A DNA stretch of 64,000 bases from Mycolicibacterium aubagnense (GTDB lineage Bacteria > Actinomycetota > Actinomycetes > Mycobacteriales > Mycobacteriaceae). Position 1 is the stretch's first letter; every line of letters begins with the position of its first letter. The notes beneath the pieces are model-generated. The model saw only the letters and a program-made list of their open reading frames with translations. It was not told the DNA's origin and searched no databases. The stretch covers positions 5,890,001-5,954,000 of the forward strand of contig NZ_AP022577.1 of assembly GCF_010730955.1 (NCBI RefSeq). Reading direction: 5' to 3'. Shown piece by piece: positions 21,881 through 30,605 of the stretch. The position numbers were made by a program, and so were the translations under genes.

Positions 21881-23110
21881 TCATCCGGGGTTTCCGGATG
21901 ACCCGGTTCCCGTGGAAAGCATCGAATTGATTTTGACCGCAGCGGCGGCCAGTGCGTCGTTGTTGGAGTGGGTGTAGACGCTGAGGGTAAAGCGCGCATC
22001 CGTGTGCCCCAGCCACGCGGCAATCACTGTTTCAGGGACGCCGTTGAGGTGCATCAGGGTGGCGCACGAGTGCCGCGCGTCGTGCAGGCGGACGTGAGGA
22101 AGCTTCGCGGCACTCAGCGCATCCGCCCATGCGTGCGTGATGGTGTCGGGGTGCGGGGGTTTGCCGAACGCGTCCACCACGACAAGTCCGGTGTCCTTCC
22201 ACAGGGTGCCCAGGCGCAGCTTCGCCTCTGCCTGGCGCTTGCGTTCGCGCCGCAGGGCGGCACTGAGGTCGAGCGGCATCGGGAGGTCGCGCACGCTGCT
22301 GTCCGTCTTGGGTGCGCCAGTGGCGCTCCCGCCTGCGATCGCCAGCCTCGACAAGCTGATCGACACGATCCCCGTCTCGAAGTTCACATCGCTCCACCGG
22401 AGCGCAAGCAGCTCGCCGCGGCGCATGCCATTGAGTGCCAGCCGGAAGCCGATGCCGAACTGATGATCGGCAACCGAGGTCAGAAGAGTGGAAATTTGCA
22501 TGGCATTTAGCGTCATCAATTTTGCCCTCGTGGTGGGCATGGGCTTGACCAAAGCTGCAACATTTCGGGGCAAGATTCCTTGATCGACAAGATCGGCGAA
22601 CACGTTCCGTGTGTGGGCGAGCATCGGGTTGATCGACGTCGCGGCCCACGGTGATCGCACCCTTTTGCCCTTGATCTTCTGGGGAGCGTTCCACGTTCCC
22701 ATCGCGCTCGTTCCGTCGCGCAACGCACGAACGACTGCCTCGATGTCGTCTTTGGTGATCGTCTGCACACGCCGGTCTCCGAGGTGATCCACCAGCGGCC
22801 GCAGCGCCGTGACATACGCACTCATGGTCTTTGGTCGTATCCGCTGTCCGAGGAGCCAGCTGTCCACCGCCTGCATCACTGTGAGCTCCGTCGGTGACAC
22901 GTGTGTGCCGCGAGCCACTTCCGAGATGACAGTCGAGCGCCATTCAACCGCCTCGTCGACCGTTTTGAAGCGCTTCTTGTTCTGGAAGCGTGTGCCGTCA
23001 GGTCGATGGGCGTGGACGCGGACCTCGTACCGGCGACCAGCGCTGGTCTCAACCTTCTTTACCCAATCCGGAATTCTTCCCATATCTAGGAGCATGACAG
23101 GTAGATTCAT
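21881..23110 (-). CDS. int: Tyrosine integrase of element 2
   Basis: A 409-aa tyrosine recombinase. It has an AP2-like arm-binding region (RYEVRVHAHRPDGTRFQNKK), a SAM-like core-binding domain (TVMQAVDSWLLGQRIRPKT) and a catalytic domain with NGMRRGELLALRW, the HxxR box HDARHSCATL, and LGHTDARFTLSVYTHS with the Tyr nucleophile. In-frame ATGs at 23110, 23095 and 23083 are all possible starts. It points toward the tRNA, 240 bp from its 3' end, and is unrelated in detail to the element 1 integrase. Confidence 0.92.
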   Translation of the reverse strand: MNLPVMLLDMGRIPDWVKKVETSAGRRYEVRVHAHRPDGTRFQNKKRFKTVDEAVEWRSTVISEVARGTHVSPTELTVMQAVDSWLLGQRIRPKTMSAYVTALRPLVDHLGDRRVQTITKDDIEAVVRALRDGTSAMGTWNAPQKIKGKRVRSPWAATSINPMLAHTRNVFADLVDQGILPRNVAALVKPMPTTRAKLMTLNAMQISTLLTSVADHQFGIGFRLALNGMRRGELLALRWSDVNFETGIVSISLSRLAIAGGSATGAPKTDSSVRDLPMPLDLSAALRRERKRQAEAKLRLGTLWKDTGLVVVDAFGKPPHPDTITHAWADALSAAKLPHVRLHDARHSCATLMHLNGVPETVIAAWLGHTDARFTLSVYTHSNNDALAAAAVKINSMLSTGTGSSGNPG

Positions 23111-23204
23111 TGCGTACGCAACGGACGTGACAAAACATGCAAATTTTCCGCGTGTCGTCGAACTTCACTGGTCTGCATCGGTCACCGCGGCCATGCTGTA
23201 TTGC

Positions 23205-23465
23205 ATGGATAACGCAGACCAGATTGCCGCCGCGGCAGCCGCGATCGCTGCGCTACTTGCCGCCACGCAGCCTGCCCAGACCGCGCACGTCGCCCCGACA
23301 CTGCTCACTGTGCCGGAGACGGCGAAGATGCTGCGGTGCGGCCAGACGCTGGTCTACGCGATGTTGAAGGACGGTCGCCTGGCGTCGGTGAAGATTGGAC
23401 GCCGCAGACTGGTGAAGGCTGCGGATGTGGAGCGGTTCATTGCTCGAGGTGGCGCTGCTGCATAG
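23205..23465 (+). CDS. HTH excisionase/regulator
   Basis: An 86-aa protein. After an Ala-rich N-terminal helix (QIAAAAAAIAALLAATQ) it has a complete HTH_17 domain: TLLTVPETAKMLRCGQTLVY, LKDGRLASVKIGRRRLVKAADVERFI. Position divergent to int is typical of an excisionase (Xis/RDF) that would direct element 2 excision. Confidence 0.75.
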   Translation: MDNADQIAAAAAAIAALLAATQPAQTAHVAPTLLTVPETAKMLRCGQTLVYAMLKDGRLASVKIGRRRLVKAADVERFIARGGAAA

Positions 23466-23560
23466 CTGAAGCCGGCGGCTGGCCTGTCCGGGAGTAGTCC
23501 GGTGAGCGGCGCGATCTCGTGCGCCTTTCCCATTGCCGGACGAGTCGTCCGTCGCGCGCC

Positions 23561-24529
23561 TTATCCGGCGTGGCTTGCAGTGCCAACCGCGTCCGCCGTA
23601 TGCGCTGTCGACGACAATCTCGCCGCGGTGACTGTGCGAACTATCGCATCGCTGACAACACCCGGAGCCTGCTGGGGGAGCATGTGCCCGGCATGGGGAA
23701 CGTGCACATGCACGGCGTTCGGGATCGCTGCGGCCATCTCGTACGCATGCGCCGGTGGGGTGAGCACATCCATACCACCGCTCAAGATCGTGGTGTGTGC
23801 GGTGATTTTCGTCAAGCTGTGGTGCTGGTCAAAGTCGCGGAGGCTGGGCAAGAAACCCACAGCGGTACTTAGCGGTGTGTTCGCAAGCGCGCTGGCCGCC
23901 ACCCCGGTCAAGGAGCGTTGCACAGGACCGCCATGATTGCGCATCCGATCCAGCGCCATGCGCATGGGGATCGTCACGGCGGTGGTCACGCAGTCGGGAA
24001 CGTGCTCGACCGCACCGGCAAGGCCGCCGACCATGGGAGCGGTCAACAGCCTTCCGACGCCTCGCTCGGGTAGTCGTCCCGCCGCGGTGGTGCACAAGAC
24101 CAACCCGCGAACCGTGGCGGCGCAACGATGCTTCCGGCGGGAAAGGAAATTCAGTGCGACCATCGCACCCAGGGAATGTCCGATGAGCGTTACAGGGCCC
24201 GTCACCTTGAGTGCTGTCAACACCTGGTCCAGGTCGTCGGCGAGCTGCTCGATCCGGTAGGTGCGCACGCCCGCCCCGCTCGAATCACCGTGCCCGCGAT
24301 GGTCATAACCGATGATCCGGGTGCTGCCACATCGGCGCTGCAGGTGGCCAATCTGGGTCTTCCACGACAGCAAGCTCAAACACAGTCCGTGCAGAAAAAC
24401 AGCGGTGTCGCCGGAGCCGGGAACCGCCCAGTCGGTAACCGCCAGAGACGCTCCGTCGTCGGCGAGGATGCGATGGTCCCGGCGCACGCGCAGATCGTCG
24501 GACGGTGGCGTAATCGTGCTGCGGGACAT
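23561..24529 (-). CDS. Alpha/beta hydrolase
   Basis: A 322-aa alpha/beta-hydrolase-fold enzyme. The oxyanion region is TAVFLHGLCLSLLSW, the GYDHRGHGDSSG motif follows, the nucleophile elbow is LIGHSLGAMVAL (Ser), the acid is in ILSGGMDVLTPP, and the base is in HVPHAGHMLPQQ. The complete triad suggests an active esterase, epoxide hydrolase or lactonase; the substrate is unknown. ATG 24529 lies just after the exonuclease stop, so the two are co-transcribed. It is cargo rather than a transfer gene. Confidence 0.8.
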   Translation of the reverse strand: MSRSTITPPSDDLRVRRDHRILADDGASLAVTDWAVPGSGDTAVFLHGLCLSLLSWKTQIGHLQRRCGSTRIIGYDHRGHGDSSGAGVRTYRIEQLADDLDQVLTALKVTGPVTLIGHSLGAMVALNFLSRRKHRCAATVRGLVLCTTAAGRLPERGVGRLLTAPMVGGLAGAVEHVPDCVTTAVTIPMRMALDRMRNHGGPVQRSLTGVAASALANTPLSTAVGFLPSLRDFDQHHSLTKITAHTTILSGGMDVLTPPAHAYEMAAAIPNAVHVHVPHAGHMLPQQAPGVVSDAIVRTVTAARLSSTAHTADAVGTASHAG

Positions 24530-24533
24530 GAGG

Positions 24534-25217
24534 TTACCTTTCGGTGGGCCCAGGTTTGCCAACGTCGCCGATCCTGTAGTGGGCGGCGAACGAACGGATG
24601 GTGTCCAGTGATCTCCGGCAGTCGCCGATGGTGCGATGGCTGGAGGCGCCGATCGCGGATGTCACGGCGTCACACCCGGCAGGGTCGATGAACCGCGACA
24701 GCTCTATCAACGCCGAAGCGTCGATGGTGCGGTGGCTGAATCGGGAAAGCAACGCCGGCATGTGCGCTTCCAGGAACGGGGCGTCGAGTGATCGCACAGA
24801 GCTGCCGACCATCGGCACCGGGTCGATGATCAAGTGCCGGTCCAAGAACATGCACAGCTGTTGGGCGGCAACCGAATAGTCCGATGCGACCATCTGGCTT
24901 TGCAGATCTAGTCCGACCGCGTTGGGCTTGAGCGGCCGGGGAAACAACAGGTCTTCGACCAATCCGTTGTCGAGATGCATTTTCTGTGCCGGGTTCAGCT
25001 CTGCTGTGGCTTTCCCGCCGGCGCGCGCCTGTTTACGTGTCCGGCGGGCCCAGGCCACCGCGTCCCGGGTGGTGATCAAGACGCTGCGATGTGCAACCTC
25101 GTGCAGCTGGGGATCGACGATGACTACGCCGACCTCGAGGATCAGGTCTGCGTCGGCGTCTAAGCCGGTGGTCTCGATGTCGATGACGGCGAGATGGTCG
25201 AATCCGTTGCTACCCAT
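24534..25217 (-). CDS. DEDD-family 3'-5' exonuclease
   Basis: A 227-aa DnaQ/oligoribonuclease-like nuclease. The ExoI motif is HLAVIDIETTGLDADADLIL; ExoII is around SVRSLDAPFLEAHMP; ExoIII is SSHRTIGDCRRSLDTI with the His-x4-Asp arrangement close to oligoribonucleases (HRxxxD). It would degrade short RNA or single-stranded DNA. AGGAG precedes ATG 25217. It is followed after 4 bp by the hydrolase and preceded by the DUF3310 gene. Confidence 0.8.
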   Translation of the reverse strand: MGSNGFDHLAVIDIETTGLDADADLILEVGVVIVDPQLHEVAHRSVLITTRDAVAWARRTRKQARAGGKATAELNPAQKMHLDNGLVEDLLFPRPLKPNAVGLDLQSQMVASDYSVAAQQLCMFLDRHLIIDPVPMVGSSVRSLDAPFLEAHMPALLSRFSHRTIDASALIELSRFIDPAGCDAVTSAIGASSHRTIGDCRRSLDTIRSFAAHYRIGDVGKPGPTER

Positions 25218-25234
25218 GCGGTCTCCTGATGTTC

Positions 25235-25642
25235 TCATGCGTTGTAGCGCAGCGCCTGCACCATGGCAGTCGCGATGTGCCACCGGCGGTGGGCCACGGC
25301 CCGGTAGAACTGTGCGGCCAATGGGTCGGGTTCGGCGTCGGCGACACGGAACAGCAACCGTGCCGCGCGGCGCGGTACTTTCCGGTTGCGGCGCGCGTGG
25401 ACGCACGCGTCGTCGAGATAGAACAGCGCCTTGTCCAGATCCTGGATCGCATTGCCTTTGTCGCCGCGCCTCCAGACGTATTTGGTCGCGTTGCCGATGT
25501 CGAAGCCGAGCAGTCGCGTCACGGTGATGCATTCGATCCCGCTGGGGTGGTTGGTGTAGTGCGACGGGTGGTTGACCGGATCGTGCTCGACCGCCGCTGG
25601 GACGGCGGATGTTTCGCGGATCGCTGTGTTAGGACTTTCCAT
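25235..25642 (-). CDS. DUF3310 phage-type protein
   Basis: A 135-aa protein with the DUF3310 signature DPVNHPSHYTNHPSGIECI, GFDIGNATKYVWRRGDKG and DLDKALFYLDD near residues 20-75. The family occurs in phages and mobile elements and is often annotated as a nucleotide kinase-like accessory protein; the biochemical role is unsettled. A 15-bp palindrome lies 15-29 bp upstream of the ATG. It starts an operon with the exonuclease and hydrolase. Confidence 0.75.
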   Translation of the reverse strand: MESPNTAIRETSAVPAAVEHDPVNHPSHYTNHPSGIECITVTRLLGFDIGNATKYVWRRGDKGNAIQDLDKALFYLDDACVHARRNRKVPRRAARLLFRVADAEPDPLAAQFYRAVAHRRWHIATAMVQALRYNA

Positions 25643-25656
25643 GTTCGCCTCTCGTA

Positions 25657-25671
25657 TCTCTAAAATAGAGA
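25657..25671 (-). promoter_or_regulatory. 15-bp palindromic operator, copy 1
   Basis: TCTCTAAAATAGAGA is a perfect palindrome apart from its central 3 bp. It overlaps the position expected for the -10/+1 region of the DUF3310 operon. An identical copy is at 63324-63338, also just upstream of a minus-strand gene. Confidence 0.65.
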
Positions 25672-25843
25672 ATAGCATCACTCGGGGTGAGTTGAAGTGC
25701 GAAAGGCGCTGAAAGGATTAAGCATGTGGAAGACGTACATCCTGTAGCTGTTTCGGTGCCTGTTGTCGCTGCCTGTCACTGCGTCGCAGACTGACTCGGC
25801 CGGCACCGTAAGCGCATGTGAGCCGTGACCTGGGGTCGACCGT

Positions 25844-26125
25844 CTAAGTCTGGCTTCCCGTGTCCGGCGCCAGGATCGACTCGGGCTCTCCGGCGATGCG
25901 TTCGACGGTGGCGCGCTGATCAGGTGTGAGCATGTCGGCGGTGAACCCGTCCACCGTGACCGCCCACCACACCGTCCGATTGTTCGGACACCGAGGGCAG
26001 TTACGCGGACTGATGACGCCGAACATGCCCATCTTCGGCGGATAGTCCCAGCCCGCCTCAAAAGCGGCTTCCGGCGTGAGTATCTCTTCGACGCCGCATA
26101 CCTCGCAGATGTGCCTCAGCTGCAT
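25844..26125 (-). CDS. Small zinc-ribbon protein
   Basis: A 93-aa protein with two CxxC pairs: RHICEVCGVEE at the N-terminus and RNCPRCPNN near residue 43. This makes a zinc ribbon, followed by a helical tail (TPDQRATVERIAGEPE). No family assigned. Confidence 0.6.
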   Translation of the reverse strand: MQLRHICEVCGVEEILTPEAAFEAGWDYPPKMGMFGVISPRNCPRCPNNRTVWWAVTVDGFTADMLTPDQRATVERIAGEPESILAPDTGSQT

Positions 26126-26282
26126 GCCATCACCGGCCTCTGCCTAGGTACTTGGCGCATGGCGGGCGCGGAACGTAACGGGTCAGGGCACATGTCGCGG
26201 ACAGTACGTCCATCCACCGCACCGATGTGTGGCAGGCGCAGGAACGGCAGGCGCATCCAGGGGCGGTGCAAGGGGGATCGGG

Positions 26283-26513
26283 TTACAGCCGCGCGATACT
26301 GGTTCCTTCTTCGCGGCGGGCGGGATGGTCTGGGTCATCAGATTTCTTGCCGCCGGGCGGGGATGTGCGCACGCAACGCAGTCGAATGTTGGTCCCGTCA
26401 GGCCCCTCGAACTCGAGGTCTTCCAGATCGGGGTCGACCCGGTATCGGCGGACCGCGACTGAACGCTGCTGAAGCTGGCTCTGCAACCAGTCCTTGAACT
26501 CGTCGACCTTCAT
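26283..26513 (-). CDS. Hypothetical ICE protein
   Basis: A 76-aa charged protein starting MKVDEFKDWLQSQLQQRSVA, with a short beta region (DLEDLEFEGPDGTNIRLRCV). ATG 26513 overlaps the previous stop (ATGA), which indicates translational coupling. Function unknown. Confidence 0.5.
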   Translation of the reverse strand: MKVDEFKDWLQSQLQQRSVAVRRYRVDPDLEDLEFEGPDGTNIRLRCVRTSPPGGKKSDDPDHPARREEGTSIARL

Positions 26514-26833
26514 CGCGCGAGCTCCGCGCTGATATGCATGGCGGAGCCGTCCACGAAGACGATCTTGACGCGGGTCCACGCGTCCGGGCGATCGGACGGG
26601 TCCGTCTGCACAGACACGATTTCGGGGTGGTCGGACTCGGCGATCACAGAGGCGAGAAAGTCGTCGGCGCGGTCGGTGGGTGGAGGCACGATCAGGAACC
26701 GTATCGCGCCCGACGACGCGGTAACCACGCGGCGATACCGGGTCGGCTCTTTGCAAACCGTGGTAGGAGCTGAGCGCACAGCTACCTGGGCAGCCGAGAA
26801 CCTGTGGGGCGATGCGTTAATTCGTTGCGGCAT
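26510..26833 (-). CDS. Hypothetical ICE protein
   Basis: Up to 107 aa; the conserved-looking part is IRFLIVPPPTDRADDFLASV, SVQTDPSDRPDAWTRVKIVF and DGSAMHISAEL, an alpha/beta pattern. The true start may be an internal GTG, because the upstream ATG overlaps the end of the repeat-protein gene. It is coupled by ATGA to the next gene. Confidence 0.45.
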   Translation of the reverse strand: MPQRINASPHRFSAAQVAVRSAPTTVCKEPTRYRRVVTASSGAIRFLIVPPPTDRADDFLASVIAESDHPEIVSVQTDPSDRPDAWTRVKIVFVDGSAMHISAELAR

Positions 26834-28163
26834 TCCAGCACCACCCTGGCAGCGACTCGAGGCGGTCGATGCGTGCGCGAGATAGTTCGCCGCGGTGATA
26901 CAGCCGGCGTTGCTTGGTGATCCACTTCCTCAGAAAGAAGCCGTCTTCGCGGTAGTTGAACGGAACATTGAGGTGCCCTTCCCTCTCAAGGAATCGAGCG
27001 GCTGCACGCGCCGCTGCGATCCACTGGGTTTCATGCCGCTGCAAACGGCGTGGTTTCGATCGCGACGCGCTCGCCCGCCAGGTCCACCCCGGAAGTGCTT
27101 GAAGGCGATCGACCTGATCGCTGGTTAGTCGACCCCGGTGGCGGGATTCGCGCTGACGCCCGACCCACGTGCCCAGACGGACATCGCCTTCCACATGGCT
27201 TCGAGGAACGCGAGAGTGGCCTTCTCTGTTGACAAAGGCTAGCAACGTTGCGTAGCGCTCCTCCCAATGATCAGTCGCTACGTCCCAGCTCCAGCCCACT
27301 AAGCCTTGCAGCTTCAGCGTCTGGTCTGGAGGAAGTATGTTGCGACGGTGGTGGTTTCGCTGGTAGCTGACCCAGCTGCCTAGATCGATACCGTTTTCTA
27401 CGTGCAGCGCGGGAACGCGTGCGTGTCCTTCGCGCTCGACGAAATCGCGTAGAGCGTTGAAGCATGTCTCCCAGCGGGTGGCGCGCGGCTCCCAGCACCA
27501 CCCGGGCAATCCTTTGAGCTGAGACACCTGGGTGTCCGTGAGTGCACCGCGGCGGTAGGCCATCCGCTGCCCCCGTACCCAAGAGCCGAGGTCGACACCA
27601 TCCTCGACGTGGCCCTTGGGGATTCGCACGTGACCGTTGCGTTCGGCGAACTTCGATAGCGCCGTAATTGCCTTCTCCCAAAGGTCTTCGTCAGGGCCCC
27701 ACGTCCAGCCGGGGACAGATTGCAGTCGCACAATCCGCTCCTGGTGCAGCTTCCTAGCGCGGTATAGCCTGCGCTGCAACGATGCCCACTGCGAGATGTT
27801 GATGCCGGCTTCGACGTGGTCGGTCGGAATCCGGGTTCGACCTTCCCTCCGCGCGAACTGAGTCCATGCCAAGAGTCCCGCATCCCATTGGTCCTGCAGC
27901 GGGTCCCATGTCCATCCAGGAACAGCTTCGAGTCGGGCGGTGCGTTCAAGAGTGAGCTGTCCGCGGCGATGCCTCACTCGCTGAACGGCCACCCACGTGC
28001 CCAAATCGATCGAGAAACCGGAGGCGTTCCGCGGCACCAAAGTGTGTCCTTCGCGAGCCGTGAACTCGGTGAGCGCGGACAACGCGGCCTCCCATCGCCT
28101 GTCGAAGGCGTGGGTACCTCTGGCCGAGGCGGGCGGCACTATGACAACAGCAGCGACGGACAT
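26817..28163 (-). CDS. Protein of six tandem helicase-associated (HA) domains
   Basis: A 448-aa protein built almost entirely of six repeats of about 68 residues. Each reads W-x(3)-(F/Y)xxLxxFxxREGHxxVP...LGxWVxxQRxxxRRGxLxxxxxxRLxxLPGWxW. Examples are FAERNGHVRIPKGHVEDGVD and FVEREGHARVPALHVENGID. This is the HA domain usually found in copies at the C-terminus of actinobacterial helicases, where it is thought to bind nucleic acid. Here no helicase motor is attached. ATG 28163 has AAAGGA upstream. It may be a nucleic-acid scaffold for transfer or a regulator; that is inference. Confidence 0.8.
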   Translation of the reverse strand: MSVAAVVIVPPASARGTHAFDRRWEAALSALTEFTAREGHTLVPRNASGFSIDLGTWVAVQRVRHRRGQLTLERTARLEAVPGWTWDPLQDQWDAGLLAWTQFARREGRTRIPTDHVEAGINISQWASLQRRLYRARKLHQERIVRLQSVPGWTWGPDEDLWEKAITALSKFAERNGHVRIPKGHVEDGVDLGSWVRGQRMAYRRGALTDTQVSQLKGLPGWCWEPRATRWETCFNALRDFVEREGHARVPALHVENGIDLGSWVSYQRNHHRRNILPPDQTLKLQGLVGWSWDVATDHWEERYATLLAFVNREGHSRVPRSHVEGDVRLGTWVGRQRESRHRGRLTSDQVDRLQALPGWTWRASASRSKPRRLQRHETQWIAAARAAARFLEREGHLNVPFNYREDGFFLRKWITKQRRLYHRGELSRARIDRLESLPGWCWNAATN

Positions 28164-28297
28164 GCGCGGGGAATCCTTTCGACGTAGTCGACGACTCCGA
28201 ATCCTCGACGGACTTGGACCGCTCTGCGTGTGTGGGCGTTTCGACACGCCGAGTACGTTGCGCCGGAGGAGTGTTGTTCCGGCGCAACGAATCTTGC

Positions 28298-28480
28298 TTA
28301 GTCGCCGGCGTCGAACGTCAGCCGATCTTCGCCGACGGCGTCGAATAGTTCGGCGAGGCTGATTTCGCCGTCCTGATACTGCTTGATGTCGTAGCGTGCC
28401 GCGTGTACCTGTGTCGTGACGTGGTCTGGATATTTCGAGATGTCAGCGTTGTACTTCAGCAGGAGCTTGATCGTGGCCAT
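28298..28480 (-). CDS. Small hypothetical protein (60 aa)
   Basis: An acidic protein MATIKLLLKYNADISKYPDH followed by VTTQVHAARYDIKQYQDG and SLAELFDAVGEDRL. GGGGA lies upstream of the ATG. It sits at the downstream end of the transfer operon on the same strand. No family recognised. Confidence 0.5.
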   Translation of the reverse strand: MATIKLLLKYNADISKYPDHVTTQVHAARYDIKQYQDGEISLAELFDAVGEDRLTFDAGD

Positions 28481-28519
28481 GGTCTCGTTTCCCCGGTGTC
28501 AACGCCCGCTGCGGATCGC

Positions 28520-28741
28520 TCACGCGGCTTTGACTCGGACGGTGATCATCGGATTTGTCGTGCTCAGATCGATTGTGCGGAAACCGCGTTCGATGTCTTC
28601 GGTCAGCTCGTCGATGCTCACCGAGTGTCGCGCCGACGACGCTGCGCGACTAACCGCATCAGATGCAAGGGAGCGCGCGTCCGGGAACGTGCCGGTGAAC
28701 GTCTCGGCTTTGTCGACGAGAAGGGTGTAGGTAAGTGCCAT
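28520..28741 (-). CDS. Small hypothetical protein (73 aa)
   Basis: MALTYTLLVDKAETFTGTFP, then SLASDAVSRAASSARHSVSI and NPMITVRVKAA: strands at both ends with a central helix. It lies between two small ICE genes on the same strand with short spacers. The ribosome site is weak, so the start is tentative. Confidence 0.45.
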   Translation of the reverse strand: MALTYTLLVDKAETFTGTFPDARSLASDAVSRAASSARHSVSIDELTEDIERGFRTIDLSTTNPMITVRVKAA

Positions 28742-28883
28742 GCCGGGCAGAGTGGCGACGATGGGCAACGGATCTCGCACGCGGCGCGGTTCCTGCGATG
28801 GACGGTTTTCCTGAAACAGTGACCGCCCCCGGAACTTTCGCGGTTCCGGGCGCGGTGTCACGTCTTGCGCTACGTCGGCTGGG

Positions 28884-29225
28884 TTACTTCTTGGTTCGCA
28901 GCGTGCCCAGGCCCTTGCCCGCCAACACTTTCGGCGTGGCGAAGCCGGTCTCCACCAGCTCGGAGGCGGCGTCGTTGAACGAGATCGCCGCCTCGTTGAC
29001 GATGTCGGCCAGCTTGGCGTTATCGGCGTCGACCTCGGCTTGCAATTCGGCGACCCGCCGGCGTCCGGCCTCGCGACCGGCCTCCAGGTCGTTGGTGGAC
29101 TGGTCGTAGAAGCTCCGGAGCTCGCGCAGGCGGCGCAGGCCTTCAGCAAGTCGCTGTGCGTCGGCCTGGTCCTGGTCGTTGTCGACGTGGGTGTCGTTGG
29201 GTGCCTCGGTGGCAAGGTCGGTCAT
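28884..29225 (-). CDS. Coiled-coil protein downstream of the MinD-like ATPase
   Basis: A 113-aa protein that is nearly all helix, with heptad character (RLAEGLRRLRELRSFYDQS, RRRVAELQAEVDADNAKLAD, NEAAISFNDAASELVETGF). It ends in a basic tail LGTLRTKK. It follows the MinD/ParA-like gene by 91 bp in the T4SS operon, a place where a partner of that ATPase would be expected. Function unknown. Confidence 0.6.
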   Translation of the reverse strand: MTDLATEAPNDTHVDNDQDQADAQRLAEGLRRLRELRSFYDQSTNDLEAGREAGRRRVAELQAEVDADNAKLADIVNEAAISFNDAASELVETGFATPKVLAGKGLGTLRTKK

Positions 29226-29316
29226 GGGATGGTCCCTCCTGTCGTTCTGGGGTGGAAGCCCGTGTGGGCGGGTACTGCGTCAGATCGGTGCGGCATGCCG
29301 CGGTCGGAAGTCGGGC

Positions 29317-30519
29317 TCAGGCGCTGGGCAGTCGGCTCATCACCTCCGCTGCCAGCCACACGTACGGCAGCCGGGTGTTTTCATCGAGCAGGTCCAGGCT
29401 CATCGGCCCGCCTTCGCTGATGTGCTCGTCCCACGGAATGGTGATCACGGGGGTGCCGTAGCTGTTGACGATGCGTGTGCGCTCGGCGTCGACGTCGATG
29501 TGGCTCTTGCCCGGCCGGGTCTGGCAGAACACCACGACCGCGCCGGCGAGAAGCTCGACATACTTGCCACCGAAGCGCTTGAGCGTGCTGATCAGTGTGT
29601 GCAGCTCGTCAATCGAATCGGCCGTGGTCGATGCGGCCAGGATCAGCTGATCCGACGCGGACAGGCCGGTGTGGTAGGCCGGCGAGTCGATGTTCAGGCC
29701 GAAGTCCAAGATGCTCAAGTCGTAGACGTCCGACAGCACTCCCAACGCTTTTTCGAGGGCCTCGGGGGTTAGAAAGGCAGCACCGTCGCAGGTGCTCGCG
29801 CCGAGCACCCGCAACCCGGTCTTGTCGGTCTGCAGGTAGCTGCTCACGTCGGAGGCGCGCTCAAGTTTGTCGTCGGCCGCCAGTGACATGACCGAGGCGG
29901 GGGCCTGGGAGTTGACTGGCCGCACACGGTCGGTGATGTTGCCCAGGGGATCGATCGACAAGGCGACCACTTTCATCCCGCGGTGTAGCGAGGCGATGGT
30001 GGCGCCCATGTTCAGGCTGATCGAGGTCTTGCCCGCCGCACCTTTTCCGGAGACCACTGCGATGCGTTTTGGCGCCCGCAACGTGCGCTGAATCTGTGCT
30101 ACCCGCTGGTCGTACTCGATCTCGTCCGCGCTCTTGCTCAGCTTCAGACCGAGCATCCGGTTGACGCTGGCACGCCATCCACGCTGGGCACCTTCAGTGC
30201 GCACACCGATCCGTGCGCTGCGTGCGTTGTGTGCGTCGGCGGCCTGCGCCGAAGCCCCGTGACGGCCGCCGGTTCCGACGGAGTTGTCGGTCAGAGCCGT
30301 CTGGACGGGCTGTCCGGACGGTGCAACCAGCGGCGGCCGGCCAGGAGCCAGCGGCTGCTGGGGGACCGGCTGATGCTGTGCGGCAGGCTGCTGGGGGTAG
30401 GTGACGTCGCTGAACGCAGGAGCTGGGGGAGCTGGTGGGCGGTCGACGAAATCGCTTGGGGCGTTTCGGTACTTGTCCCGGATGTTCTGACGTCCGGCGT
30501 CGCCGTGTGGGGCGGTCAT
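29317..30519 (-). CDS. MinD/ParA-like ATPase with Pro-rich N-terminus (EspI-like)
   Basis: A 400-aa protein. About 110 residues rich in Pro/Gln/Ala (VDRPPAPPAPAFSDV, PQQPLAPGRPP) precede a basic helical segment. A SIMIBI ATPase domain follows: deviant Walker A RIAVVSGKGAAGKTSISLNM, switch region DPLGNITDRV, and Walker B-like YDLSILDFGLNIDSP. This layout matches EspI-type ATPases of ESX systems and also ParA-like positioning ATPases. ATG 30519 has GAGGAG upstream. Its place in the T4SS operon of an ESX-bearing element suggests it links or positions the machinery. Confidence 0.75.
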   Translation of the reverse strand: MTAPHGDAGRQNIRDKYRNAPSDFVDRPPAPPAPAFSDVTYPQQPAAQHQPVPQQPLAPGRPPLVAPSGQPVQTALTDNSVGTGGRHGASAQAADAHNARSARIGVRTEGAQRGWRASVNRMLGLKLSKSADEIEYDQRVAQIQRTLRAPKRIAVVSGKGAAGKTSISLNMGATIASLHRGMKVVALSIDPLGNITDRVRPVNSQAPASVMSLAADDKLERASDVSSYLQTDKTGLRVLGASTCDGAAFLTPEALEKALGVLSDVYDLSILDFGLNIDSPAYHTGLSASDQLILAASTTADSIDELHTLISTLKRFGGKYVELLAGAVVVFCQTRPGKSHIDVDAERTRIVNSYGTPVITIPWDEHISEGGPMSLDLLDENTRLPYVWLAAEVMSRLPSA

Positions 30520-30605
30520 CGCGGGTCTCCTCGAATGGTTTCGGGCGGTGGTGGCCGCCATGGTGGCAGTAGAACTGGGGGCGGCGTCGAGCCCGGCGCG
30601 GTCGT

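Noticed and set aside
22032-22943. 303-codon minus-strand frame inside the element 2 integrase
   Set aside because: It is a shadow of the integrase, whose catalytic motifs are unambiguous.
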